From the NCBI GenBank assembly GCA_049521915.1, contig JBEKOI010000146.1:1-13480 (forward strand): a DNA stretch of 13,480 nucleotides. The letters run 5' to 3'. Numbering within the stretch: the stretch's first letter is position 1; every line of letters begins with the position of its first letter. Below the pieces are notes generated by a model, which did not search any database, was not told the origin of the DNA, and saw only the letters and a program-made list of their open reading frames with translations. The position numbers were made by a program, and so were the translations under genes. This document shows positions 1 to 8,460 of this stretch, in pieces. This DNA comes from Bog-756 sp049521915 (GTDB lineage: Bacteria > Actinomycetota > Acidimicrobiia > Acidimicrobiales > RAAP-2).

Positions 1-270
1 GGCGGGCCCGCACCAGTCCAGCCGGACCTGGTGGGCGAGGGCGGCGAGGGAGGTGACCCACGAGTCGGGTAGTTCGGCCAGCGCGGTGAGCTCCTCGCTG
101 CTCAGCAGGCGGTGCTCGTCCAGGAGTGCGGTCCCGGCCGCATCCAACCGGGCCCGCGCCACCGGTGAGGCGATCTCCGGGCGCGCCGGCTCGGCCGGGC
201 GGCGGGCCCGGTCGGGCGGGGAGAGGGTGACCGTGGTACGGATGGGGGTGGACGCGCGGTGGCCGGGCAT
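1..270 (-). CDS. bioB: Biotin synthase, N-terminal part (runs off the left edge)
   Basis: Reading leftward from an ATG at 270 there are 90 open codons to the edge of the window. The last third contains the stretch LAALAHQVRLDWCGPA. It closely resembles the segment of actinobacterial BioB just before the VEVEG motif and the radical-SAM CxxxCxxC cluster, for example ALAHEVRxxWCGPEVEVEG in mycobacteria as I recall it. The family inserts sulfur into dethiobiotin using SAM and Fe-S clusters. The first 40 or so residues are Pro/Arg/Ala-rich and probably disordered; such variable extensions occur in this family. The iron-sulfur cysteines lie outside the window, so activity cannot be judged. The start is supported by TACCGT on the minus strand (282-277), 6 bases before the ATG, which would give a leaderless mRNA. 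The gene diverges from the acyl-CoA dehydrogenase gene. Confidence 0.75.
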   Translation of the reverse strand, partial: MPGHRASTPIRTTVTLSPPDRARRPAEPARPEIASPVARARLDAAGTALLDEHRLLSSEELTALAELPDSWVTSLAALAHQVRLDWCGPA

Positions 271-275
271 GCCGT

Positions 276-282
276 TACGGTA
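276..282. promoter_or_regulatory. Overlapping divergent -10 hexamers between bioB and the acyl-CoA dehydrogenase gene
   Basis: The heptamer TACGGTA contains TACGGT on the plus strand (276-281) and TACCGT on the minus strand (282-277). Both fit the actinobacterial TAnnnT -10 pattern and share five base pairs. The minus hexamer lies 6 bases before the bioB ATG (leaderless). The plus hexamer would give a leader of about 37 nt before the GTG at 325. No clear -35 is visible on either side. This is inference from pattern and spacing only. Confidence 0.4.
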
Positions 283-324
283 GTTGGCCCGGCATCAGAC
301 CGGAAAGACGACAGGGGGACCGCC

Positions 325-1623
325 GTGGCATGGGATTTTTCCACCGAGCCGGAATTCGAGGAGCAGTTGGAGTGGATGCGGCAGGTGGTGCGGGACCAGC
401 TCTATCCCCTCGAGACGCTGTCGTTGGGCTACGACGCCATGCTCGAGGCGATCAAACCCCTCCAGCAGGAGGTCAAGAGCCGGGGCCTGTGGGCCTCGCA
501 CCTTCCGCCTGAGCTCGGCGGTGGTGGATTCGGCCAGGTCAAGCTCGGCCTCATGCACGAGATCCTCGGCCAGACCCCCTACGGGCCGGTGGCCTTCGGC
601 AACAACGCCCCGGACTCGGGCAACGCCGAGCTGTTGGCGGTGGGCATCGAGTCGTCCGGCCGCGAGGAGCACCGTGAGCGGTGGCTGCTGCCCCTGCTCG
701 ACGGCCGCCTCCGCAGCGGGTTCTCCATGACCGAGCCGGGTGCGGGTGCCGACCCCACCATGATCTCCACCACCGCGGTGCGCGACGGTGACGAGTGGGT
801 CATCGACGGCCACAAGTGGTTCACATCGAACGGCTCGGTGGCCGACTTCCTGATCGTGATGGCGGTGACCAATCCCGACGTCCACCCGTACCAGGGGTGC
901 TCGATGATCATCGTTCCCGCCGACGCCCCGGGCGTCGACATCATCCGTGACGTACCCACCATGGAGGATCCGGTCGAGCACTACGGCAAGTTCGGTGGCC
1001 ACGCCGAGATCCTCTACCGTGAGGTGCGGGTCCCCTACGAGAACCTCATCGGCCTCGAGGGCGAGGGTTTCGTGCTGGCCCAGAAGCGGCTGGGGCCGGG
1101 GCGCATCCACCACTGCATGCGTTGGCTGGGCCAGTCCCGGCGGGCCTTCGACATGCTGTGCGAACGGGCGGTGTCGCGTACCACCCACCACTCGCTGCTG
1201 GCCGAGAAGCAGACCGTCCAGAACTGGGTGGCCGACTCCCTGGCCGAGATGACCGCGGCGCGCCTCATGACCCTGTACGCGGCATGGAAGATGGACAACG
1301 AGGGAGCCTCGGCCGCCCGGGTGGAGATCGCCATGATCAAGTACTACGGCGCCGGTGTGCTCTACAACGTGATCGACCGGGCCATCCAGGTCCACGGGGC
1401 GCTCGGGTTCTCGACCGACCTGCCGCTGGAGTCGATGTACCGGAACGCCCGGGCGGCCCGCATCTACGACGGTCCTGACGAGGTCCACAAGGTCACCGTG
1501 GCCCGCCAGACCCTCAAGGGCTACAAGCCGACCGACGTCCCGACCGAGCACGTCCCCACCCGGCGGGCCGAGGCCAGGGAGCGTTTCGCCCACCTGCTCG
1601 ACCTGGAGACGGCCGACAGCTGA
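325..1623 (+). CDS. Acyl-CoA dehydrogenase (ACAD10/11-like)
   Basis: This 432-residue flavoprotein would oxidise an acyl-CoA thioester to the 2-enoyl-CoA, passing electrons to ETF; it is cytoplasmic. The N-terminal helical domain covers about 1-130. The beta domain starts at FSMTEPGAGADP (133-144), the FAD/substrate signature, followed by GHKWFTSNG (162-170). The C-terminal helical domain contains GPGRIHHCMRWLG (257-269) and QVHGALGF (355-362), typical of the family. Near the C-terminus IYDGPDEVH (380-388) carries Asp where short- and medium-chain enzymes have the catalytic Glu; GPDEVH is usual in the ACAD10/11 branch. I chose the GTG at 325 because AGGGGG lies 6 bases upstream (313-318); an in-frame GTG at 259 would overlap bioB. 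Substrate chain length cannot be read from sequence. The 3' end faces ahcY across 25 bases. Confidence 0.92.
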   Translation: MAWDFSTEPEFEEQLEWMRQVVRDQLYPLETLSLGYDAMLEAIKPLQQEVKSRGLWASHLPPELGGGGFGQVKLGLMHEILGQTPYGPVAFGNNAPDSGNAELLAVGIESSGREEHRERWLLPLLDGRLRSGFSMTEPGAGADPTMISTTAVRDGDEWVIDGHKWFTSNGSVADFLIVMAVTNPDVHPYQGCSMIIVPADAPGVDIIRDVPTMEDPVEHYGKFGGHAEILYREVRVPYENLIGLEGEGFVLAQKRLGPGRIHHCMRWLGQSRRAFDMLCERAVSRTTHHSLLAEKQTVQNWVADSLAEMTAARLMTLYAAWKMDNEGASAARVEIAMIKYYGAGVLYNVIDRAIQVHGALGFSTDLPLESMYRNARAARIYDGPDEVHKVTVARQTLKGYKPTDVPTEHVPTRRAEARERFAHLLDLETADS

Positions 1624-1648
1624 GCTGCGTCAGTACCGCCGAGCTGCG

Positions 1649-1657
<9 letters not shown>
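1622..1657. repeat. Two copies of a 17-bp direct repeat at the convergent gene ends
   Basis: GAGCTGCGTCAGTACCG occurs at 1622-1638 and again at 1641-1657, a 19-bp period. The left copy begins inside the stop codon of the acyl-CoA dehydrogenase gene. The right copy contains the stop codon and last codons of ahcY. Read on the minus strand, each copy carries TAC-TGA, so the terminal Tyr-stop of ahcY appears twice. No stem-loop terminator is visible in this 25-bp gap. Confidence 0.85.
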
Positions 1658-3097
<1,440 letters not shown>

Positions 3098-3379
3098 GGT
3101 GGCTCCTTCGCTGTGGCCGGCCACGACAGGGAAGCCGGAGTTGGTAGGGGTGGGACTTCGCGGCCCCGGACCCATCAGATCGGGGACCGGCCGCCACCGG
3201 TGGTGGTCCTGCGCCCCAGATCACGACGATCAAATGGTAGCCCAACGGCCCGCCGCTCCCCCGGGACCGGGGCACGCCTCTTCCCCGGCCCGGCCCCGGC
3301 CCCGCCGGCCGGTGCCGGGTACGATCGCCGATGAGGTCCCTGCCGGGTCGTCCGGCGGGTGGGGGAATGGGGGAAGCCG
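3098..3379. other. Divergent intergenic region between ahcY and the beta-helix lipoprotein gene
   Basis: This 282-bp region is GC-rich. Two weak -10 candidates of TAnnnT form are present: TACCAT on the minus strand (3239-3234), which would give ahcY a leader of about 130 nt, and TACGAT on the plus strand (3320-3325), facing the lipoprotein gene. Neither has a convincing -35. I looked for an SAH riboswitch before ahcY and did not find its conserved core. Otherwise I see nothing structured here. Confidence 0.35.
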
Positions 3380-5023
3380 ATGCTCCGAGGCCGACGTTCA
3401 GCCACCCTGGCCGCGGTGTGTGTGATGGGGGCCGGCCTCCTGGCCTCCTGCAGCTCGTCGTCCGGATCGGCCTCCGGTGGCTCCACCACCGGCGCCGTGC
3501 TCCTGGTCGGCACCTTCCACGGGCACGCCGGCAGGTACACGTCCATCCAGGCGGCGGTGGACGCGGCCCGGCCGGGGGATTGGATCCTCATCGCGCCGGG
3601 CGACTACCACGAGACCGCCGACGAGTCGGGCGCCCACACCGATCCCTCCGACGGCGACACGGGCGGGGTGCTGATCACGACCCCGGACATCCACCTGCGT
3701 GGGATGAACCGGTCCACCGTGATCGTGGACGGCACCAAGGCCGGATCGTCGGCCTGCAGCTCGAGCCCGGCGGCGCAGAATTTCGGTGCCGCCGGCCCTG
3801 ACGGCAAAGCCGTGGGCCGCAACGGGATCCTGATCTGGAAGGCGGACGACGTGTACGTCGAGAACCTGACCGCGTGCAACTTCCTGGCCGGCACGGGGTC
3901 ATCGGGGAACGAGATCTGGTGGAACGGCGGGGACGGCAGCGGCACCATCGGGCTCAAGGGCTACTGGGGCAATTACCTGACCGCGACCTCGACGTACTTC
4001 AGCCCCACCGGCACCCCCGACCAGCAGGAGGCCACCGCGGCCCAGTACGGCATCTTCTCGTCCAATTCCGAAGGGCCGGCGGGATGGAACCAGCTCTATG
4101 CCAGCAACTTCAACGACTCGGGCATGTACGTCGGTGCGTGCCACCAGCTCTGTGACGTGACCGTCGACCACGCCTGGATGGAGTACAACGCCCTCGGCTA
4201 CTCCGGGACCAACTCCGGTGGGGCGGTGGTCATCGAGAATTCGCAATTCGACGAGAACCAGGACGGGACCGACACCAACACCCAGATCGCCGGCGATCCA
4301 CCGGCACCCCAGAACGGTGCGTGTCCGGACAACGGGATCAGTCCCATCACCCACACCCACTCGTGCTGGGTCTTCATCCACAATTACTCGCACAACAACA
4401 ACAATCCCAACGTGCCCGAGGCCGGCAACGCCGCCGCCGGTCCCATTGGGACGGGGATGACCCTGTCGGGCGGGCGCAACGACACGGTCATGGACAACAC
4501 CTTCTCCGACAACGGGGCATGGGGGTTCCTGGTGGTGCCCTACCCCGACTCGGGCACGCCCTCCCTCGGCCAGCGCTGCCCGGCCACCGGAGGCGTGGAG
4601 GTGTCCGGCCTCGGTTGCGTGTACGACCCGGAGGGCGACGCCCTGGTCCACAACACCTTCAGCCACAACGGCTACTTCGGCAATCCCAGCAACTCGGACT
4701 ACGGGCAGATCGTCTTCACCGCCGGTCAGCCCCAGAACTGCTTCTCCGGGAACACGGCCCCCAACGGCAGTGCCCCGCCGGATCTGGAGCAGACCCAGCC
4801 CACCTGCGGGAAGATCACCACGGCGGCCAATACCGGCGGCCCGCTCCTCGACCAGGTGCTCTGCGATTCGGGGATCGTGTCCAGCACGTGCCCGGCAGGG
4901 TCCGTCTATCCCGAGCACACCGGGGTGGTCATGCACCCGCTGCCGACGGACCTGCCCACCATGCCCGATCCGTGCTCGGGAGTGCCGGCCAACCCGTGGT
5001 GCCCGGGAGGAAAGCCCATCTGA
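3380..5023 (+). CDS. Secreted lipoprotein with predicted right-handed beta-helix fold
   Basis: A 547-residue exported protein. The signal peptide has Arg residues at 3, 5 and 6, a hydrophobic core, and a lipobox LASC with the lipidated Cys at residue 24. A Ser/Gly linker follows (25-38). The stretch YTSIQAAVDAARPGDWILIAPGDYHE is split over 53-78 and is the typical cap/first coil of pectate-lyase-like or NosD-like parallel beta-helix proteins. Later there are repeated short coils such as GILIWKADDVYVENLTACNF, VVIENSQFDENQDGT, NDTVMDNTFSDNGAWG and ALVHNTFSHNGYFG, with Asn ladders including a run of four Asn. Many Cys residues in the second half suggest disulfides outside the cell. I choose the ATG at 3380, with GGGGGAA just upstream, over a GTG at 3359 in the same frame. 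Polysaccharide binding or cleavage is possible, but no catalytic residues can be assigned. The function is unknown. Confidence 0.85.
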   Translation: MLRGRRSATLAAVCVMGAGLLASCSSSSGSASGGSTTGAVLLVGTFHGHAGRYTSIQAAVDAARPGDWILIAPGDYHETADESGAHTDPSDGDTGGVLITTPDIHLRGMNRSTVIVDGTKAGSSACSSSPAAQNFGAAGPDGKAVGRNGILIWKADDVYVENLTACNFLAGTGSSGNEIWWNGGDGSGTIGLKGYWGNYLTATSTYFSPTGTPDQQEATAAQYGIFSSNSEGPAGWNQLYASNFNDSGMYVGACHQLCDVTVDHAWMEYNALGYSGTNSGGAVVIENSQFDENQDGTDTNTQIAGDPPAPQNGACPDNGISPITHTHSCWVFIHNYSHNNNNPNVPEAGNAAAGPIGTGMTLSGGRNDTVMDNTFSDNGAWGFLVVPYPDSGTPSLGQRCPATGGVEVSGLGCVYDPEGDALVHNTFSHNGYFGNPSNSDYGQIVFTAGQPQNCFSGNTAPNGSAPPDLEQTQPTCGKITTAANTGGPLLDQVLCDSGIVSSTCPAGSVYPEHTGVVMHPLPTDLPTMPDPCSGVPANPWCPGGKPI

Positions 5024-5080
5024 GCCCCGGCCCACCGGGTCTGTTCGGGACCGGGCGCGGGATGTCGGGGCCGGCCGAGC

Positions 5081-5112
5081 CTGCTTGTTGATGAAACTGC
5101 TTGTTGATGAAA
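5081..5112. repeat. Perfect tandem duplication, 16 bp x 2, upstream of metY
   Basis: CTGCTTGTTGATGAAA at 5081-5096 is repeated without a gap at 5097-5112, and the next base (C) also matches. It is markedly more A/T-rich than its surroundings and lies about 90 bp before the metY start. It could be paired regulator sites or a slipped-strand duplication. No coding frame uses it. Confidence 0.85.
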
Positions 5113-5124
5113 CCGGTCAGGTTT

Positions 5125-5136
5125 GCCAAGCTTGGC
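5125..5136. promoter_or_regulatory. 12-bp perfect palindrome, candidate operator before metY
   Basis: GCCAAGCTTGGC is a perfect inverted repeat 64 bp before the metY ATG and 12 bp after the tandem repeat. Its position suits an operator for metY-metX. It matches no methionine-regulator site I know, and I see no SAM riboswitch core in 5024-5200. A promoter with TTGATG (5104-5109) as -35 is conceivable, but no good -10 follows. Confidence 0.3.
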
Positions 5137-5200
5137 GCCGACGGTGCGGCACTGGCGTCGGCCATCGACGCCCGGAGCCCGCTCCAAGGAGGTCACTGCC

Positions 5201-6499
5201 ATGTCCGACTGGGGATTCGAAACCCGCCAGATCCACGCCGGAGCCGTTCCCGACCCCACCACCGGGGCCCGGGCCGTTCCCATCTACCAGACCACCAGCT
5301 ACACCTTCCGTGACACCGCGCACGCGGCCGCCCTGTTCGGGTTGGAGGAATTGGGGAACATCTACACCCGCATCATGAACCCCACCCAGGCCGTCTTCGA
5401 GGAACGGGTGGCGGCCCTGGAGGGCGGGGTGGCGGCACTGGCGGTGGCCAGCGGACAGGCGGCCGAGACCGTCACCCTGCTGAACCTGGCCGAGAACGGC
5501 GGGCACGTGGTGTCCTCGGCGTCGCTCTACGGCGGCACCTACAACCTGTTGCACTACACGCTGCCCAAGCTCGGGGTGGAGGTCACCTTCGTCGACAACC
5601 CCGCGGACTTCGACGCATGGCGGGCCGCGGTGCGGCCCAACACCAAGGCCTTCTACGCGGAGACCCTGGGCAATCCCAAGGGCGACGTCCTCGATTTCGA
5701 GCAGGTGGCCGCCATCGCCCACGAACACCGGATCCCGCTGGTGGTGGACAACACGGTGGCCACGCCCTACCTGTGCCAGCCCCTGCGCCATGGCGCCGAC
5801 ATCGTCGTGCACTCGGCCACCAAGTTCATCGGGGGCCACGGCACGTCCATCGGTGGGATCATCGTCGACGGTGGGGCCTTCGACTACGAGGGAAGTGGCC
5901 GGTTCCCCAACTTCACCGAGCCGGACCCGAGCTATCACGGGCTGGTGTTCGGGCAGCTCCCCGAGCCCCTCTTCCCGGCCAGGTTCGTGCTCAAGGCGCG
6001 CCTGCAGTACCTGCGCGACACCGGTCCCTCCATCGCCCCCCTCAATTCCTTCCTGTTCCTCCAGGGCCTCGAGACCCTGAGCCTCAGGATGGAGCGCCAC
6101 GTGCAGAACGCCAGCACGGTGGCGACATGGCTGGAGGCGCGGGACGAGGTCAACTGGGTGGCCTACCCCGGTCTGCCGTCGAGTCCCTGGCACGGGCTCC
6201 AGGAGCGCTACCTCCCCAACGGCGGCGGTGCCATCCTGGCCTTCGGGATCGAGGGTGGTGCCGATGCCGGGCGCACCTTCATCGAGGGTCTCGAGCTGTT
6301 CAGCCATCTGGCCAACGTGGGCGACGTCCGCAGCCTGGCCATCCACCCGGCCTCGACGACCCACTCGCAGCTGACCGAGGCCGAGCAGGTCACCACGGGC
6401 GTGACCCCGGATCTGGTGAGGCTGTGCGTCGGACTCGAGTCGATCGAGGACATCCTGGCCGACCTCGAGGCCGGCTTCCGCGCCGTCAAGGGAGCGTGA
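5201..6499 (+). CDS. metY: O-acetylhomoserine sulfhydrylase (aminocarboxypropyltransferase)
   Basis: A 432-residue PLP enzyme of the Cys/Met metabolism family. It condenses O-acetyl-L-homoserine with sulfide to give homocysteine and acetate in the cytoplasm. It begins WGFETRQIHAG, typical of MetY. PIYQTTSYTFRD (27-38) and NIYTRIMNPTQAVFEERVAALEGG (split over 53-76) follow, with the Tyr/Arg that hold the PLP phosphate of the partner subunit. Then come SLYGGTYNLL (108-117), ETLGNP (154-159), the PLP-ring Asp in VVDNTVATPYL (181-191), and the Schiff-base Lys208 in HSATKFIGGHG (204-214). SLAIHPASTTHSQL near the C-terminus is also diagnostic. Length is normal. AAGGAGG at 5186-5192, 8 bases before the ATG, fixes the start. 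The last bases GTGA overlap the metX start, implying translational coupling. Confidence 0.96.
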   Translation: MSDWGFETRQIHAGAVPDPTTGARAVPIYQTTSYTFRDTAHAAALFGLEELGNIYTRIMNPTQAVFEERVAALEGGVAALAVASGQAAETVTLLNLAENGGHVVSSASLYGGTYNLLHYTLPKLGVEVTFVDNPADFDAWRAAVRPNTKAFYAETLGNPKGDVLDFEQVAAIAHEHRIPLVVDNTVATPYLCQPLRHGADIVVHSATKFIGGHGTSIGGIIVDGGAFDYEGSGRFPNFTEPDPSYHGLVFGQLPEPLFPARFVLKARLQYLRDTGPSIAPLNSFLFLQGLETLSLRMERHVQNASTVATWLEARDEVNWVAYPGLPSSPWHGLQERYLPNGGGAILAFGIEGGADAGRTFIEGLELFSHLANVGDVRSLAIHPASTTHSQLTEAEQVTTGVTPDLVRLCVGLESIEDILADLEAGFRAVKGA

Positions 6500-7626
6500 C
6501 CCAGGTTCCACCCACCGGTGAACCCGCGGTGGACGATCCTTCCGGTCGCAGCCGGGTGGTGGCGTTCGACACCGGCGGGGCGGGGATGCCACTCGAAGCG
6601 GGAAGCTCGCTTCCCGAGGTCACGCTGGCCTATGAGTCGTGGGGCGAGCTCGATCGATCCCACGGCAACGGCGTGCTGGTGCTCCACGCGCTGACCGGCG
6701 ACTCCCACGCCACCGGCCCGGCCGGTCCCGGCCAACCCTCGGTCGGCTGGTGGGACGGGCTGATCGGGCCCGGTGCCCCCATCGACACGGACCGCTACTT
6801 CGTCGTCTGCCCCAATGTGCTCGGTGGATGCCGGGGCACCACGGGGCCGGCATCGCCCGCGCCCGACGGTGCCCCCTACGGCTCACGGTTCCCGGTGTTG
6901 ACCATCCGCGACCAGGTGGCGGCGGAGGCTGCGCTGGCCGACCACCTGGGCATCACACGGTGGGCCGGTGTGGTCGGGGGATCGATGGGCGGGATGCGGG
7001 TCCTCGAGTGGTGCGTGGGCTATCCCGACCGGGTCGCCCGGGCCGCCGTCCTGGCCGTCGGCGCGGCGGCCACCGCCGAGCAGATCGCACAGTGCTCGCT
7101 GCAGGTCCGGGCCATCCGCTCGGACCCCGCCTTCGCCGGGGGCGACTACTACGGTTCCGCCCGCGGACCGGTGGAGGGGTTGGCCCTCGCCCGCGGGATG
7201 GGCCAGGTCGGCTACCGCACCGAGCTCGAGCTCCAGAGCCGCTTCGGCCGCAGGGCGGAGGCCCCGGAGGACCCGCTCAAAGGCGGGCGTTACGCAGTCG
7301 AGTCCTACCTGCAGCACCACGGTGACAAGCTGGTCGGGCGGTTCGACCCCAACTCCTACATCACCCTCAGCGAGGCCATGAACCACCACGACGTGGGCCG
7401 GGGACGTGGCGGGGTGGGCCCAGCGCTGGCCGGCGTCAGGGCCGAGGTCACCGTGGCCGGCATCGACAGCGACCGGCTCTACCCCTTGCGGCTCCAGCAG
7501 GAGCTGGTCCGGCTGCTCCCGGGGGACCGCCCGCTCACGGTCATCGGGTCGCTCTCCGGCCACGACGGGTTCCTGCTCGAACACGAGCAGGTCGGCGCCG
7601 TGCTGGCGTCGACGCTCGATCCCTGA
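6496..7626 (+). CDS. metX: Homoserine O-acetyltransferase
   Basis: This 376-residue alpha/beta-hydrolase-fold enzyme acetylates homoserine with acetyl-CoA, supplying the substrate of MetY encoded just upstream. The nucleophile Ser163 sits in GVVGGSMGGMRVLEW (158-172). The acid is most likely Asp326 in GIDSDRLYPL, and the base is His356 in SGHDGFL. LHALTGDSHATG (63-74) and NVLGGCRGTTGPAS (107-120) are MetX hallmarks that form the oxyanion hole and tunnel. Succinyl use is not excluded, but pairing with MetY favours acetyl. The GTG at 6496 overlaps the metY stop by 4 bp (GTGA) and no other start fits. The first 20 residues are a variable lead-in before RVVAFD. The gene ends 136 bp before the next one. 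Confidence 0.95.
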   Translation: MTQVPPTGEPAVDDPSGRSRVVAFDTGGAGMPLEAGSSLPEVTLAYESWGELDRSHGNGVLVLHALTGDSHATGPAGPGQPSVGWWDGLIGPGAPIDTDRYFVVCPNVLGGCRGTTGPASPAPDGAPYGSRFPVLTIRDQVAAEAALADHLGITRWAGVVGGSMGGMRVLEWCVGYPDRVARAAVLAVGAAATAEQIAQCSLQVRAIRSDPAFAGGDYYGSARGPVEGLALARGMGQVGYRTELELQSRFGRRAEAPEDPLKGGRYAVESYLQHHGDKLVGRFDPNSYITLSEAMNHHDVGRGRGGVGPALAGVRAEVTVAGIDSDRLYPLRLQQELVRLLPGDRPLTVIGSLSGHDGFLLEHEQVGAVLASTLDP

Positions 7627-7642
7627 GCGTCGGTCCGCTCAC

Positions 7643-7678
7643 CGGCCCACCCCGCGGGCAGTACCGGGTCGCGGGCCG
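7643..7678. terminator. Possible imperfect hairpin after metX
   Basis: CGGCCC (7643-7648) can pair with GGGCCG (7673-7678) around a 24-base interval that contains the self-complementary CCCGCGGG. There is no U-run and the loop is long. If it acts in termination at all, it would be a weak or factor-dependent element. Confidence 0.2.
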
Positions 7679-7695
7679 AATGCACCCCTCTGAGG

Positions 7696-7736
7696 TTGAA
7701 TTATGTAATCACAGTGTTAATGTAACTATGTAATCA
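7696..7736 (+). promoter_or_regulatory. A/T-rich promoter with direct repeats and a hyphenated palindrome
   Basis: This is an island of A/T-rich DNA in an otherwise GC-rich window. TATGTAATCA occurs at 7702-7711 and 7727-7736, a 25-bp period. Between them GTTAATGTAAC (7716-7726) is a hyphenated palindrome (GTTA-ATG-TAAC). A plausible promoter is nested in it: TTGAAT (7696-7701), a 16-bp spacer and TAATGT (7718-7723). One repeat lies in the spacer and the other at the expected transcription start, positions where a bound repressor would block polymerase. GGAGGAG (7749-7755) is the ribosome site for the next gene. Confidence 0.55.
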
Positions 7737-7762
7737 AAGCACCAACGCGGAGGAGATGCGGG

Positions 7763-8383
7763 ATGGGATACGACGAGAGGACCGGATCGGGGCCGACGGG
7801 ACGGGAGGAGCGCCCCCGTCGCGGCGGGCGGGGTCGTCCGGGCCGCCACCGCGGTGGCGTCACCGACGAGACGCCGCCGACCGAGGGTCTCAGCGGTTGG
7901 CTGACCGGACGGCTGCCCGAGGATTGGTTCGAGGGCGCCCCGTCGGTCACCGTCGACCGTGACGAGATCCTGGTCGTCGGGAGGGTGCCCGCCCCGGAGG
8001 TTCCGGGCGACGACGATGTGAGCAGGTCGGCGGCCGAGGCGGGACGGATCACCCGCTTCCGCGAGGAGACCCGCGACGAGCGCATGACCATCGACCGCGA
8101 GGCGCAGCACCTCTTCGGGAGGAGCATCGCATGGGGCGCCCAAGCCGGGGACACGTCCCTCGTCTTCACCAACCTCTCGGTGCCGGTGATGACCCGGCTC
8201 CGCCAGCCGGAACGGCTGGTCCTCGACACCCTGGTCGACAGCGGCGTGGCCCGGAGCCGTTCCGACGCCCTGGCCTGGTGCGTGAAGCTGGTGGGATCGA
8301 ATGCGGACGAATGGCTGCGCGACCTGCGCGAGGCCATGGAAGCCGTCGAGTCGGTCCGGCAGCAGGGTCCGGCGGTGTCCTAG
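7763..8383 (+). CDS. Conserved actinobacterial protein with ribbon-helix-helix-like C-terminus
   Basis: This 206-residue protein has no function I can name. Residues 1-32 are Arg/Gly-rich and likely disordered. WLTGRLPEDWFEGAP (46-60) and the strand DRDEILVVGRV (65-75) form a small conserved block. Residues 90-131 are charged and helical (RITRFREETRDERM, then IDREAQHLFGR). Residues about 135-178 read as a short strand, FTNLSVPVMTRL, followed by two helices: QPERLVLDTLVDSG, then RSRSDALAWCVKLVG. This is the strand-helix-helix order and spacing of CopG/Arc-type ribbon-helix-helix DNA-binding domains, with the (S)RSDAL turn typical of helix B starts. I infer DNA binding from this. The start is set by GGAGGAG 7 bases before the ATG. 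The A/T-rich repeats upstream make autoregulation a reasonable guess. Confidence 0.8.
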   Translation: MGYDERTGSGPTGREERPRRGGRGRPGRHRGGVTDETPPTEGLSGWLTGRLPEDWFEGAPSVTVDRDEILVVGRVPAPEVPGDDDVSRSAAEAGRITRFREETRDERMTIDREAQHLFGRSIAWGAQAGDTSLVFTNLSVPVMTRLRQPERLVLDTLVDSGVARSRSDALAWCVKLVGSNADEWLRDLREAMEAVESVRQQGPAVS

Positions 8384-8447
8384 GCGGAGACGGGGCCCGA
8401 CCGGCGGGCTCCATGTCCCGCGAGCTCCGTGCGGAGCCGAGTGCCGG

Positions 8448-8460
8448 TAGCCTGTCGAGC
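8448..8460 (+). promoter_or_regulatory. Leaderless-type -10 before the beta-propeller gene
   Basis: TAGCCT (8448-8453) is followed by 7 bases and then GTG at 8461, the usual spacing for an actinobacterial leaderless transcript; no Shine-Dalgarno sequence precedes this GTG. Just upstream, GCTCC-GTGC-GGAGC (8424-8437) can form a small 5-bp hairpin. An alternative in-frame ATG at 8413 also lacks a ribosome site. Confidence 0.45.

Noticed and set aside
295..1593. 432-codon open frame antisense to the acyl-CoA dehydrogenase gene
   Set aside because: Complementary-strand shadow with low-complexity composition; the plus-strand frame has unmistakable family motifs.
3098..3240. SAH riboswitch upstream of ahcY
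   Set aside because: I looked for the conserved core of this riboswitch on the minus strand and found only partial GC-rich similarity (GGGGAGCGGCGGG), not the paired elements.
5024..5200. SAM-II or SAM-IV riboswitch upstream of metY
   Set aside because: None of the conserved core segments, such as the GGCAACC-like pieces, is present. The region holds a tandem repeat and a palindrome instead.
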